Assembly: GCA_031216915.1 (NCBI GenBank)
Contig: CM062290.1
Coordinates: 380,848,718 to 380,912,717, forward strand
DNA from: Pictodentalium vernedei
Taxonomy: Eukaryota; Mollusca; Scaphopoda; Dentaliida; Dentaliidae
Direction: 5' to 3'
Length of the DNA stretch: 64,000 nucleotides
The notes under the pieces were generated by a model. That model ran no database searches and was not told the DNA's origin. It saw only the letters and a program-made list of their open reading frames with translations. Each line of letters begins with the position of its first letter. Position 1 is the first letter of the stretch. This document shows positions 22,891-33,867 of the stretch, one piece after another. Position numbers and translations under genes: made by a program.

Positions 22891-23579
22891 ATGTTTTTCC
22901 TTTTCTTGTTATTCATTTTTTGTTTATCCATCATTAGTATGCCTTACTTCCCACAGTTTTCTTTACATTTCCTCTCTTCATCTGAAGCCGACTTGAATGT
23001 ATTTTATGAACAACAGACCGAACTGTCTTCTATCACGAAGAGTACCATTATCCGAGCACTCAGTCTGTGGTACCACTCAGATATTATATAATGTGTAATC
23101 TCGCAATGTATCGAGCTCGGATAGGTACGTTCAACCTAGCAGCCTACATTCGTCGCATCAAAAGCAGGTTAGGACAATCGGAATCCATTTGCTTATTGAT
23201 ATATCTACTCATGCGCCTCCATGGCACGGAACACCTTGAATGTCTTGTTGCAATGGCTGTTTTGTTCTTTCTCACATTGCAGCCATCGCAGAAGAGCATT
23301 CAGGCAAATATATCTTACATGCCGAAGAGTCCAAAGAAACCCATCGTACCCAATGACCTTGCTTACATGGTCCCTAACAATTTTCTGGATACGAATGTAA
23401 TCTATTTTATCTTGTGCTTGCTTCCGTGTTTCCTAGCCGTCCTGTTGTTAACTTGCGAAGGCATTCATCCCAACCCAGGACCAATTAACGAGGACTTTCA
23501 CCAAATCAATAACACGCTTAAAATCCTCCATCTTAACATACAAAGCCTAAAGCCCAAACTTGACATTATACAATGTTAG
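22891..23579 (+). pseudogene. LINE N-terminal region with 2A-like motif
   Basis: Two overlapping frames. The first (22891-23091) ends in WYHSDII; the second (from 23067) continues YRARIGTFN, and in related elements these form one run, so a frameshift near 23085 is likely. A hydrophobic run (YFILCLLPCFLAVLLL) precedes EGIHPNPGP; NPGP is encoded at 23472-23483. 2A and 2A-like sequences end NPGP, but the classic D-(V/I)-E-x is G-I-H-P here, so ribosome skipping is doubtful. After it NIQSLKPKLD is the usual start of the endonuclease, cut by a stop at 23577. Confidence 0.8.
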
Positions 23580-24697
23580 TCCCTTTCCATGACATTATGC
23601 CATTCACTGAGACATGGTTACATAATAATGACCCAGTTAATGAAATTATTATACGTGGATTCCAGGAACCACTGCTCTTCAATCGTTCGCCAAGAGGAGG
23701 CGGGGTTGCTATCTACATTAAGGATGGTATTGCATTTAGGCACAAACCTGACCTAGAATTGACACCTGTCGAGTGCCTATCGGTGGAAATAATAAGAGAA
23801 AGGGGTAAGTCGCTACTTGTAGGAGTATTTTATCGCCCACCCAACAGTCCTGTTGCTACATGGAATATTATATTCATTTCGATTGACAAAGCAACGGATA
23901 CATCCGTTACTGACCTTGTCATTACCGGTGATTTTAACGACAATCAAATTGCAGGACCCAGAGGACATCTTTCAGATATTATTAGATATTTTAATTTTAG
24001 ACAGCTTGTGGATGGGCCAACGTGTTTCACGGAATCCTCTACTTCATTGATTGACATTTGCGCTGTAAGCAAGGCAGTCAACGTGAAGACCTTTGAGATC
24101 TTAGATCCATTTATACCTGACATGATCCGCTATCACTGTCCTACTGTCCTGGAGATCGACTTTATCACACAATCGCGCATCTCCTTCAGGAAACAAATTT
24201 GGTTGTATTCACAGGGCCATTATCGCGAACTGAATGCCGCGCTCGATAGTGTAAATTGGGATATTATTTTCAATGCATCGAGCCTGGATATAATTGTCTC
24301 AGAGTTCACTAAAGAGCTACTTAACACTGCTTCCCGTCATCTACCCAACAAATGGATCACTGTTAGAAAGGACCAACCAAAATGGATGCATAACGAAATA
24401 AGATTACTAATAAGACAGAGAAAAAGGATATATCGTGTTGCCAAACGCAATGATCTCCCACAGTCCTTTGAAAATTATAAACAGAAGAGAAACGAAGTGG
24501 CCTCGGCCATCGGGAAGGCGAAGGCAGCTTATGTTGCAAACGTACAGTCAGTACTCACTAGTCGTGCAACTATGCCAGCCCAGTGGTGGAAAACCCTTAA
24601 GACGTTCATTGGCAACACCAATTCAGATATTCCGGTTATCAGTCATTTGGACAAAACATACGCCACAAACACAGAAAAAGCTGACGTGTTTAATTAA
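23573..24697 (+). pseudogene. LINE APE-type endonuclease and linker
   Basis: Visible endonuclease motifs: TETWL (catalytic Glu), RGGGVAIYIKD, GVFYRPPNS, ITGDFND (Asp/Asn pair) and SLIDICAVS. The final motif, normally SDH followed by CPV, is RYHCPT at 24128-24142, so the catalytic Asp beside His is replaced by Tyr. The frame continues through the linker (LIRQRKRIYRVAKR, VASAIGKAKAAYV) and ends at a TAA (24695-24697) inside what related proteins read as FNEYF. This domain would nick target DNA in an active element. Confidence 0.88.
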
Positions 24698-24783
24698 TAC
24701 TTTAGCTCTATCTCATCAGTGGATGACTCTCAGGCCTCTTTGCCTATACTGGGCACACCTGCCCCTTACTCAATTCAATAGAC

Positions 24784-25943
24784 ATGATAACCATACAAAG
24801 CAGCGAAGAATACGAAGCGCTAAAATCCCTTAATGCATCAAAGGCTGCAGGACCTGATCTTATAAGTCCCCGATTGCTGAACGAATGTAAATTATCCTTA
24901 TGTGAACCTCTCTCAGTAATCTTCAATATTCTCCTGAATAATAATTACTTTCCATTTATGTGGAAAAAGGCTAATGTAACGCCCGTTTTAAAAAAAGCAT
25001 CCTTCCAGTTTAGTGACCCTCCTTAGTTGTGTGGGCAAAGTCTTTGAAAAATGTATTTTCAAACAGTTGTGGAAGTACTTGAGCGAACAACATCCTAAGT
25101 CAATTTCAGTCAGGATTCACCTCTGGTGATTCGACTATACTTCAACTAACTGACCTCTATGACGAATTCTGCCGAGCCCTCGACGACGGAAAAGAGGTCC
25201 GCGTGGTCATCTGCGACGTCAGTAAAGCATTCGATAAGGTGTGGCATGTGGGTCTCGTTCGCAGGCTGGAAAAACGTCGAGGGTCAGGTGATTTACTTGC
25301 ATTTTTAAACTCGTACCTCTCTGACAGGGTCCAGAGGGTCGCAACTGCCTCCGAGATCTCATCCTGGAGACCAATAAACTCTGGAGTTGCTTAGGGGTCG
25401 ATACTTGGCCCCTTATTATTTCTCATATATATCAATGACATAACAGATAACCTCTTAGGTAGCATTCGGCTCTTCGCTGATGATACATCATTGTATCTTA
25501 TAGTTGAGAATCCAACTCAAGCAGCAACTGTGATCAACCAGGATCTGACTACAATAGAGCATTGGGCCAAGACGTGGTTGGTTGAGTTCAATCCTAAAAA
25601 ATCTGAGAGTATGCTCATATCGCGCAAGGTTAGCCCTGCTGTGCACCCACCACTATTTCTTGGTAATACCCAGATATCGGAAGTTAAAGGTCACAAGTAC
25701 CTGGGAGTTATCTTAAATGGTGTATGTACGTGGAATGAATACATTGAACATATCTGCGATAAAGCATGGCCTCGCGTAGATTTACTGAGGAGGCAAAAGT
25801 TCACTCCTGACCGCAGTGTCCTTAAAAAGATTTACTTTGCCTTTATTAGGCCTCTTCTTGAATATGTTATACAATTTGGGATAATTGCACGGCGAGTAAT
25901 ACAATCCATTTGGAAAAAGTACAATTGGCTTCAGCAAGGATAG
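24784..25943 (+). pseudogene. LINE reverse transcriptase domain
   Basis: Frame 1 (24784-25026) gives the fingers (SKAAGPDLISPRLLNE, FPFMWKKANVTPVLKK). After a frameshift, 25203-25943 gives motif A (CDVSKAFDKVWH, Asp at 25215), motif B (SGVA, stop TAG at 25392-25394, then GSILGPLLFLIYIND; the usual residue at the stop is Gln), motif C (LFADDTSLY, FADD at 25473-25484) and motif E (KYLGVILN). Catalytic Asp residues of motifs A and C are intact, but the frameshift and stop prevent a full protein. Confidence 0.9.
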
Positions 25944-26625
25944 TGACTGGCGCAACCATGAGTGCTAGGACTTCCGCGTTGTACAATGAAACCCGCTGGT
26001 ACTCCCTTGAGGGGAGACGTCGCAAACACAAACTGAAACAATTCTTCCGAATGTTTCATCATACGACGCCCCCACATATTGCTAATAAGGTACCTCCAAC
26101 AGTCTCTGTCACCAGCCGATGTCTCAATCTCCGAGCCACGTAATGATCTCCGAGTTCCCTTCTGCAACACCCAACTGTATCAGTCTTTATTTATACCGAG
26201 AACTACAAGCCTATGGAACGACATACCGTTATCAATCAGAGAAAATTCATCAGTGAATAATTTCGCTTGCTATCTCAACAGGGACAATCTGCGACCCCCG
26301 TCTTTTTATGGCCATGCAAAATCACGAATAGGGCAAATCTATCACTGCAGATTGCGGTTGTGTTGCAGTAATCTTAGCATCCATTTATTCAATAACCACC
26401 TGTCGATCGCTCCTGTGTCAGTGTGTCGTCCTCGAGACAAACGAACACTTTCTCTTGTGTTGTCCTGTCTTTGAAGAGGCACACAGGTCAACAATAAAAT
26501 CATTTCCATTCGCACCAGATGTGACAACACTCCTATTTGGCTCCGAATTCCTTACCAGTGAAGAAAATTTGTCTGTATTTGAAATGGTTCAGGACTTTAT
26601 TCTACTTAGTAAACGCTTCCAATAA
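25910..26625 (+). pseudogene. LINE C-terminal region with Cys/His knuckle remnant
   Basis: Three frames in turn: RIVTGATMSARTSALYNET (25910-26143), then SLFIPRTTSLWNDIP and RLRLCCSNLSIHLFNNHL (26079-26474), then CPVFEEAHRS and FGSEFLTSEENLSVFEMVQD, ending at TAA 26623-26625. The pattern of a short Arg-Leu-Cys stretch, Cys-x-Cys region and CPxF is that of the CCHC end of CR1/L2-like proteins. The knuckle itself is damaged by the frameshift near 26470. Confidence 0.8.
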
Positions 26626-27551
26626 CTGCGACCCTATACCACTGCTGACCTTATCGTTTACAATGGGTGGAATCTGGCCTAGTCGCCCCCTGGGTGATCT
26701 CTCAATACAACATCTCTTTCAAATAAGCTCCTATCGTGTTATCCAACTATCTCTTTTGTTAACGGACCATCAAACTAACCTGATGATCGATGGCGGTGGG
26801 TTTGCTTGTCACTCTTACGTGAGTTCCTTTTTTTAGTAAAACCTACATCAAATGAAATATCTGCGGGGTGAGGGCCGATTAGCTTCTCACACTGTTGGGT
26901 TTTTTGTTGGGGGGCGGGGTTCCTGGGTATTGTTGCCGCGTTGTGTGCCGCGGGTGGCGAACAATGTTTCGTAGATCATTGAACAATACACTGCATGCTA
27001 ATGAATAATGCGTCTTCCACTTACGAGACATTGTTCGTTTCCCGGCGGTGCATGGTTCTGGCGGCGATCCTCCGGAGCCGTGTTCCGTACTGGAATGACA
27101 AACGTTAACAGTACTCGCACCCACCCCCCTCCCCGTTGTCCATTAGAACATCTCCCTCTTATACTAGCGTTAGGCTGCGATCTCCACGTGAGTCAGTTCC
27201 CTGACTGTTGTCGATCAATGTTGATGTCTTGTCCATTCAAGTTGGCCCTTTTCAAATGTCATTCTTCTCCTTCACTCGTTCTACTTTCTTCATTTTTTCC
27301 GTGTTTAAACAATATCCGACCAGCCCACCCATTCTATCTGTCTAACTGAAATTGTGTAATCTCATAGACTTGGGAGACGGTTCACATGAGCATTCAGCTT
27401 TCTTCCGATTCCCCTACTTTAACAAGTTAGTTTAATATGATAGTTGTTAATTGTATTCACTGAAATTTTGTACAAAACATTCAATCCGTTTACACGTGTT
27501 TGCATGTATACGGTTAACTTATCTTTTTTCAATAAATATTGTTTAAACTAA
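26626..27551 (+). other. LINE 3' untranslated region
   Basis: No coding. The last bases are CAATAAATATTGTTTAAAC. The G-rich part at about 26840-27110 differs in composition and may be foreign. Confidence 0.5.
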
Positions 27552-27577
27552 ACGATTAATTGCGGAAAGATAGAAAT

Positions 27578-28130
27578 CGTATCCCCACTATGAAGATATA
27601 GACATTTTCACTTTCAATCGAAATGGCGGCTTTCAAAGCATCACTTCAAGGTGAATACGAGTCAAATTATCACTGAAAATGATCAATTTGTTCTAAAAAC
27701 ATACAATGAAAAGAAAATATAGTACGTTTGAGTGAATACCGATAACTTCCAGCAATAAATCAATACGTATTCACCTTGAATTGATGCATGGAACCCGCCA
27801 GGTGAGTCAGATCGCAAAACGCTACCTGTTCCGAGAATCGATCAAATCACTTCCACGTATCAATGCGTACCAGCTGTTTACTTTCATACATCAATTCAAG
27901 GTTGAAACGAGTGGAATTGTCGATAGGAATTATCAGATTGTTATAAAAAAGCGTATAATAAAAAGAAATTCCAGTGTTTTTTAGTGGATACCGAAGATTA
28001 TCTCACTCGTGACCGAGAGAAATGGAAACTTTCGATCGCGCAAGCGCTCGCGAAAAATAAATATATGTCTCCGTCATTCATGGGATAATTTTCGGTATCC
28101 ACTCAAAAACTCTAGATATCCTTTATATAT
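27578..28130. mobile_element. Dispersed element of about 530 bp, copy 2 (inverted)
   Basis: Reverse complement of 16050-16578, with matches such as ATTCACCTTGAATTGATGCAT, GTTCCGAGAATCGATC and GATTATCTCACTCGTGAC (each shortened as needed). The terminal hairpin (27965-28115) has the centre GCGCAAGCGCTCGCG. Immediately follows the LINE 3' end. Confidence 0.75.
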
Positions 28131-28253
28131 CTTATTTTGACAATTTCTTTGTTTTTCAAATGTCACATACAAGTTGCATATAAACAATTTATTATGTCTC
28201 AAAGTTTGTCCAATCAAAATGCTGGAATACCTTCTAAAGATTCCACCGTATCG

Positions 28254-28292
28254 GGTTACTCACCTGATATTAATTAATATCAGGTGAGTAGC
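28254..28292. repeat. Perfect hairpin centred on TTAATTAA
   Basis: GTTACTCACCTGATAT pairs with ATATCAGGTGAGTAGC. The inner CACCTGATAT also ends the longer hairpin at 28701-28837. Confidence 0.75.
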
Positions 28293-28319
28293 CGCCATTA
28301 CTATTTTGATGCAATTCCC

Positions 28320-28698
28320 CTCACTTCGAATTTTCAAAATCTGAATTAAAACAAAATAAGAGAATTTAGGTTCCGAAAATATTTTATTAGTCCTTTTTAG
28401 GTAGTAACAACAGTAAATGTACGCAAGGGGCCTCCAGATTATGCCGAGTTGGCAAGCAGCACTGATCTCAGTGGCAAGCAGCGATTCGTTTCATTTGTAA
28501 ACAAGTACGGCAATCGCCCTTCGCAAAGTGATGATTTGTTTACAATTACCATGGTCACACGTACCGGTGCCTGTTACTGTTCATGATTCTGCGCGGTGCT
28601 ATCAATAGTGGTTCCTGAAAAATAAATTCCGGGCCGTTGTTTGTTTATGGAGAAAATTATTAATCGCTTGATTTACATGGACTTTCGACATAATAAAT
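28320..28698. other. No gene recognised
   Basis: Between two hairpins. AT-rich, with TGGCAAGCAGC repeated twice near 28450-28480. Confidence 0.4.
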
Positions 28699-28700
28699 AT

Positions 28701-28837
28701 GTTACATGGCGTGTAGCTGGCTGATACATTTCCATACAAGGCTCTGAGTGTTCATATCAGGTTCGGCTTCGGCTCACCTGATATGAACACTCATCGCCTT
28801 GTATGGAAATGTATCAGCCAGCTACACGCCATGTAGC
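28701..28837. repeat. Long near-perfect hairpin
   Basis: Arms of about 62 bp with few mismatches: GGCGTGTAGCTGGCTGATAC pairs with GTATCAGCCAGCTACACGCC, and GTGTTCATATCAGGT with ACCTGATATGAACAC allowing one change. Loop TCGGCTTCGGCT. A read-through transcript would form a long duplex. Confidence 0.88.
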
Positions 28838-29098
28838 TTATAATACGGCCAGTCAAAGTCAAAATACGGCTAAGAGTCAATAATATGTGCAAATACTCCT
28901 TAACGCTTAAACCGCTGAGTATTTTTAAAATATTTTTCTTCACAGCAGCCATGACTAGATCTGATGAAGCATTCATGAAAATTTGACTCACGAAATCACT
29001 TGTCAAAAAGCTGATACAATTTGCAGGGACAAATTTGGTTAAATGGTCTCAAATATTACTTATTTTAGTGTCAAGAGATTTCTTGTCCTGGGTAGGAA

Positions 29099-29359
29099 TA
29101 CAGTACGTGGAGAGTGGATTGTAACTAAATCACCCGCGGAGTGGAGTTATCACCCAAGCTATAAAGTTCAAATTGTGTACACATCGACAAAAAACACAAG
29201 CAATGTTTTAGCCAATGGACCTCCGGGTTTAACCCGGAGGTCCATTGGCTGAAACTTTGCTGGTGCTGGTTATGCTTTGCAACAAATATGCAATTATTCC
29301 TCGGGTGGAATCTCCACTCTGCGGGTGATTTAGTGATAATACACTCTCCACGTACTGTA
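29099..29359. mobile_element. Family B MITE, copy 2
   Basis: TACAGTACGTGGAGAGTGGA to CACTCTCCACGTACTGTA, TA at both ends, complete central palindrome CCAATGGACCTCCGGGTTTA with its complement. Confidence 0.93.
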
Positions 29360-30340
29360 TCTGTCAGCAGCAAGTAAGGAGTTAATCACTCTCGTTGGTG
29401 TGAATGTTTAAATGATCATTTCTTACTTTGGTCTTTGTCTTCTATTTCAAACATTAGTCAACGCCTTCGGATTGTAGAAGGGGGCATTTACCAATTAATT
29501 TATTTATTGCTGATTAAGGTGACATATTTCTGGATAATGGCTAATCGTGACAGCAACATAGAGATAACGTCAAGTTTAGTCAATCGTTTATACCCATGAC
29601 CCGCATTTTAGATACCTTCCGCCCCATTGGTGTCTAGGTTCAATTTTCCCAGTGAAACAGAGCTTGCTTACCACTGTAGACAAACACTGCTTCACTTCTT
29701 GGGGTTTACACGGGGCGAGAAGAAGACGGCACCGACTAAAGGCGGAATGTAATGGCCCAAGAGGACTGAATTTATTTACATTTAAAGTGAATGTATTACA
29801 GTAATGCTTGCATATTGACACATCTGCACTCCCTTTCGTTTTTAAACTCATTGTGTTATAATTCAGCAATTCTGTGTACAAAAGTGGGTGGCATGTGCCC
29901 CTTGCTCTCCTCTCCAGTTCCTCCACCTCTGCACTTCCTGTTCTGTATCTGACAAGACGTGTTTCAGTATGTTGTTGTCTCTCCCATTTAAATGTACAAT
30001 AACAGTTATTTCTACAATTTGGCTTTTGTGTGTAACTGTGGGTATCCTGATCGAATGCTCTTAAGTGCAGACATAGTAATACAATACTATTCTCTCTATC
30101 ACGTTCGGTTATACCATTTACTTGATTAATAAAGTATGGCAAATAATGATTCTCTTGGCCATACAAAGTATATGATAGCTGCATAACAAATGAGACTGTT
30201 TATTTGTAAATTTGTCTCTTGAGAGACATAAACTAATTATCGTTGGTTTATTACTCTGGCAGATATAACTCGTTAACGGTACAGTTTATGGCCACATGAA
30301 AAGGTCTTTCACCTTGGGTCAACGTACAGTACATACACAG
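29360..30340. other. Region with one unexplained minus-strand frame
   Basis: No repeat family is recognised between the B copy and the G-family composite. The only notable content is the 198-codon frame at 29588-30184 (listed separately). Confidence 0.45.
29588..30184 (-). CDS. Unrecognised 198-codon open frame
   Basis: The longest frame in the window outside known transposons and satellite. The product is Cys- and basic-rich (for example NCRNNCYCTFKWERQQ and ELERRARGTC), with no membrane segment, signal peptide or domain I recognise. No clear splice sites, no polyadenylation signal tied to it. It might be an exon, a remnant of an unknown transposon or chance; in AT-rich DNA 198 codons by chance is uncommon but not rare over 64 kb in six frames. 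Confidence 0.2.
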   Translation of the reverse strand: MQLSYTLYGQENHYLPYFINQVNGITERDRENSIVLLCLHLRAFDQDTHSYTQKPNCRNNCYCTFKWERQQHTETRLVRYRTGSAEVEELERRARGTCHPLLYTELLNYNTMSLKTKGSADVSICKHYCNTFTLNVNKFSPLGPLHSAFSRCRLLLAPCKPQEVKQCLSTVVSKLCFTGKIEPRHQWGGRYLKCGSWV

Positions 30341-30344
30341 AATG

Positions 30345-30890
30345 ACACATGTGTGCGAATGGGTTAATCGATCCGATATGGCACGAGTGCTAGCTCGGAA
30401 GGATAGAACGAGAGACCACAGGCCCCGAGTTTTATCCTTCCGCGATGACACAAGTGCCATATCAATTAACCCATTCCCACACGCGTGCCGTTCGGTGTTT
30501 ATTACACGCCTTCAAAAACATTATTAGAAGGACACTCAGCAATTCATTTGACAGCTATCAACAAAAAAAAGAATACATTTTATCGCCAACCAAATTTGCG
30601 AGGGGAACCCGTGTTACTATTTCGTCGCTTGAGTTCCAATCTGTTCTATCTGCCTACTGGCACATAGAATACATTGGAACTCAGGGGACGATTTTCAGCT
30701 TTCGCTGGCGATTCAAATTGTAATTGCGGTGTACGATTTGTGGAAAATTCCAGTGAAATGTCGCTTCTTTATAAAAATAGTCCATCAGTGATTTCCGTTC
30801 GGCACATGTGTGCGGAACAGATTTTTATTTTCCGCATGGTTCAGTGTTGCTGTAGATGTGGATATCATAGAACAGACGTGTAATAAAACT
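30345..30890. mobile_element. Family G composite element, copy 1
   Basis: Matches 33868-34352 in the same orientation. It starts with its own hairpin (30347-30484: GTGCTAGCTCGGAAGGATA with TATCCTTCCGCG), passes through AAATTTGCGAGGGGAACCCG, then holds the family G palindrome (30631-30705: TGAGTTCCAATCTGTTCTAT with ATAGAATACATTGGAACTCA), and ends ACAGACGTGTAATAAAAC. Non-coding. Confidence 0.8.
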
Positions 30891-31039
30891 TACTTGTTAC
30901 TGAGTCGGATATAACGAATTCTCGGTTATAGCGATTTGTTAAAAATCCCGGCCAACGCTCGTTTGAATAAAGCTTAATTTCTACGCTTATCGGTCAATAT
31001 CAAAACTGGCGCAAAAATGTGGTTTCACTCGTCATAAGA

Positions 31040-31425
31040 AGAGATTTACAGGAAAGTTAGCTCCCCTTAATTCCCTGAAGTTGCCAGTAAATTTGGAACT
31101 AAGAATATAAATTGTATATAAAAAATGAAATTTCGAAATGTTACCGTATTGTATCATCGATGTGCGCAAAATTTAACAAATTTCAGGCATTTACCGTAGA
31201 GTAGTATAAAAACACAGAAGCTGGCTTTTTTACATTTTCTCCAGTCAGTTTTAACGTTTGACTATTATTCTCTGCTGAAATCCATTTAAAATTTAAAAAA
31301 GCATTTTGATCATCTTTTGATGTTCTGCAACTTTTTTTCTGTTCATTATATCAACAATGTGCGCATCGTGACGTCTAATACAGACACTTTTTATTCATCA
31401 ATTAAGAATTGAATGCAATTTTTAT
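31040..31425. repeat. Diverged direct repeat, copy 1 (partner 33035-33420)
   Basis: About 385 bp aligns without large gaps to 33035-33420. Best-conserved islands: TATCATCGATGTGCGCA, GTAGTATAA, GACTATT and CAATGTGCGCATCGT. The identity is patchy, so the duplication is old. No coding in either. Confidence 0.65.
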
Positions 31426-31429
31426 AATC

Positions 31430-31530
31430 TTTATTGGGTTAGAAACGTGTGGGAATGGGTACAAATTGTATGAATCCCGTCGGGATTAATACAATTTGTA
31501 CCCATTCCCACACGTTCCTACCCCAATAAA
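31430..31530. repeat. Near-perfect hairpin
   Basis: AACGTGTGGGAATGGGTACA pairs with TGTACCCATTCCCACACGTT; centre ATCCCGTCGGGAT. TTTATTGGG and CCCAATAAA extend the arms. Single copy. Confidence 0.85.
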
Positions 31531-31539
31531 GGTATATAT

Positions 31540-33030
31540 ACATTCCGTAACTGTTTAAACTATTTTTTACCAAACAACAAAGCAGAAAGACGAAATAAAA
31601 CATGTACGAAAAAACGAGGCGAAAAACCACCCTCACACAAAAGACAAAGCGCACAACTCTGAGTTGGGCACCGGTTTTCGGCATTGACCCAAATTTGTCA
31701 AATTGCCGTCTTTCGCAACGAAACTTGGAATGTTCAAAACAATGTATTTAACATATCAGTAAACTATAATCACTGATCACTGCGAGAGGCGCTAAAAGTT
31801 ATAAACCCGCCTAAACACCGCCCGAATTACATTCTGTCAACTGCGCTCTACCGTTGATGCGGGTCAAAGTTCGACCACATGTATTCATTCGAAAATGAAT
31901 TACATTTGGTCATGACATTTTCATCCAGCTGACCAATGGGAATTGAGTATTTGGACCCAAAACGTATAACTACATTAACCATGTAATTATTATACTGTAA
32001 AACACATTCGCTGGACAAAGCGACAAAATAGACACTTACTTAGTACTGGTAGATGTGATACTGATAGATATTCTAAATAACGTCTTATCTGTGCAGTGGT
32101 TGCTGCTAATTAGCTTGCCATAAACAGCCAAGGTTCCTCTTGTAAACTTTCAATAAACGAAAACAGCAGAAGCTCCCATAGTTGCCAGTTGGTTTCGTTA
32201 ATTAAAAGTAACAAACGGAAACTTGGATCATTTTCTACTGATGCCGTAGGTTTCTCTCAATAATTACTTCCTTCTAAATAATTTCAAGGGAGATAACTTT
32301 ATCGAAAGTCGATTTTTAGGATTTTCGCTGTCAGAGATGGATTGCCGCAAATCACACTAACTATTGTGAAGGGCATTAGACAAACTTTCTGTCCTATAAA
32401 TGCTAATTAGAGGCCTTGGGTGACAACTTCATTCATATTGAGGCTGATTTATGTCAAAATTCGAGCCGTAATGCATGTTCCAACGCAAATGTCTCCTCAT
32501 TAATTAATCGCTCGCAGGTATTATCAATCTCGAGAATAAAATACACAGAATAATTTATTCCTGGCACGCACGGCTGCTTCAGATTATCCATCAGCATACA
32601 TGTTAGAACAGCAATTTTTCCGAAGTGATTTTCATTTTTGTTTGTTGTAACTCATAAAATTTTGTCTCTCCTGTAACGATGTAACCGTGATTCAAAATAC
32701 TGAGTCATTCCTAATTACGATTCAGTACATCATATCCTGCTTTAATTGCATGCAAACGAGTTAAAAATCACAAAGCGCCATGTCGTCAAATTGTGAACCT
32801 GGAGATTGTTTCAGTTTGATGAGGAGGTTAGTATCCTCCGTAATTTTACAAATATTTGATTGCAGTTATGGCAACACTTGCCACCAATATTTCAACTACT
32901 AATGCCCTTGACTTTAACGCGTACCATTATTTTTTCACTTGAAGGAAAACTCATTAACCCTTATTTCCTGAGATTAATTTTATGTTCATGGCCAAGAAAA
33001 TGTTTCCCTTGATGCGATTCTCTATAACAC
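31540..33030. other. No gene recognised
   Basis: 1.5 kb of AT-rich DNA without a frame of note or a repeat match. Unusually free of transposon signatures for this window. Confidence 0.45.
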
Positions 33031-33034
33031 TACC

Positions 33035-33420
33035 TCCCCTTAATTTGGTAAAGCTGTTCAGACATTTAACACTGAGAGAGATGGGAACTTCATATAAAAA
33101 CTTATATTTTTTTTAATATCCATGTATTCTTATCATCGATGTGCGCATCATTTCACAAACTACAGTTCTTTTCCAGTGGCGTAGTATAAGCAACTAAAAG
33201 CTATCTTGTTACACTTTTTTCCCAATCGATTTGAACATTGGACTATTGTTCCCAGGAGAAACCCATTTAAAAAAATAGAAAACTGCCTTTTCAGACCCTT
33301 TTGGTGATCTATAACTTTTTTTTATATTCATTCTATCAATAGTGTGCGCATCGTTGCATAAAATACAGACACTGTTCTTTTTAATAATCTAAAAGTCTGT
33401 CAGATGTGGTTTTCCAATTG
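33035..33420. repeat. Diverged direct repeat, copy 2
   Basis: See 31040-31425. TATCATCGATGTGCGCATCA and ATAGTGTGCGCATCGTTGC are the clearest shared phrases. Confidence 0.65.
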
Positions 33421-33867
33421 TTTTCCTCTGATTAATTAAAACTTCCAAATTGCTATGAAAACACATTCTCGGACTGTACAATAACTCATATTTGGATGAG
33501 AAATTACATAGTAATTGCTTTAATTGGTGTCGCTATTTCACACCTCATTGTCATTCATCCACGCACATCAAGTCTCAGAAAGTTCACATCTCGCCACCCA
33601 CATTCACTGCCTTCTTAATTGGATCTTGTCTCGCAAGTTTAGTAATCTCAAGGGAGATAATTTTCGCGTAAGATATTATTTTAATCAATATTGTTGTGTA
33701 TGTAAAATCTACGACATATGGACGTAGGCCTACACAGCTGCAGATGACCATATAGGCAGCCAGCAATGATGTAAAACACCGTCAAGATAAATGCATCCTA
33801 CCAGTAGAGTTGTCAGGGAAACATACAGATGACACCAAGTTTTCAGAGCAGTATATACATAGAAAGA

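Larger units (their letters stand above)
22891..27551 (+). mobile_element. Near full-length non-LTR retrotransposon with 2A-like motif, inactivated
   Basis: In order: an N-terminal region with hydrophobic stretch and NPGP motif (to 23579), an APE-type endonuclease (23573 to about 24200), a linker, a reverse transcriptase (about 24784-25943), a C-terminal region with Cys/His knuckle remnant (to 26625), and a 3' untranslated region ending AATAAATATTGTTTAAAC near 27550. CR1/L2-type layout. At least four frameshifts and two in-frame nonsense codons, so it is dead. An unrelated G-rich piece at about 26850-27100 may be an insertion in the 3' region. The same 3' terminal phrase recurs at 46752-46775. 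Confidence 0.88.

Noticed and set aside
22891-27551. Functional autonomous LINE
   Set aside because: At least four frameshifts, two in-frame nonsense codons and a lost endonuclease Asp.
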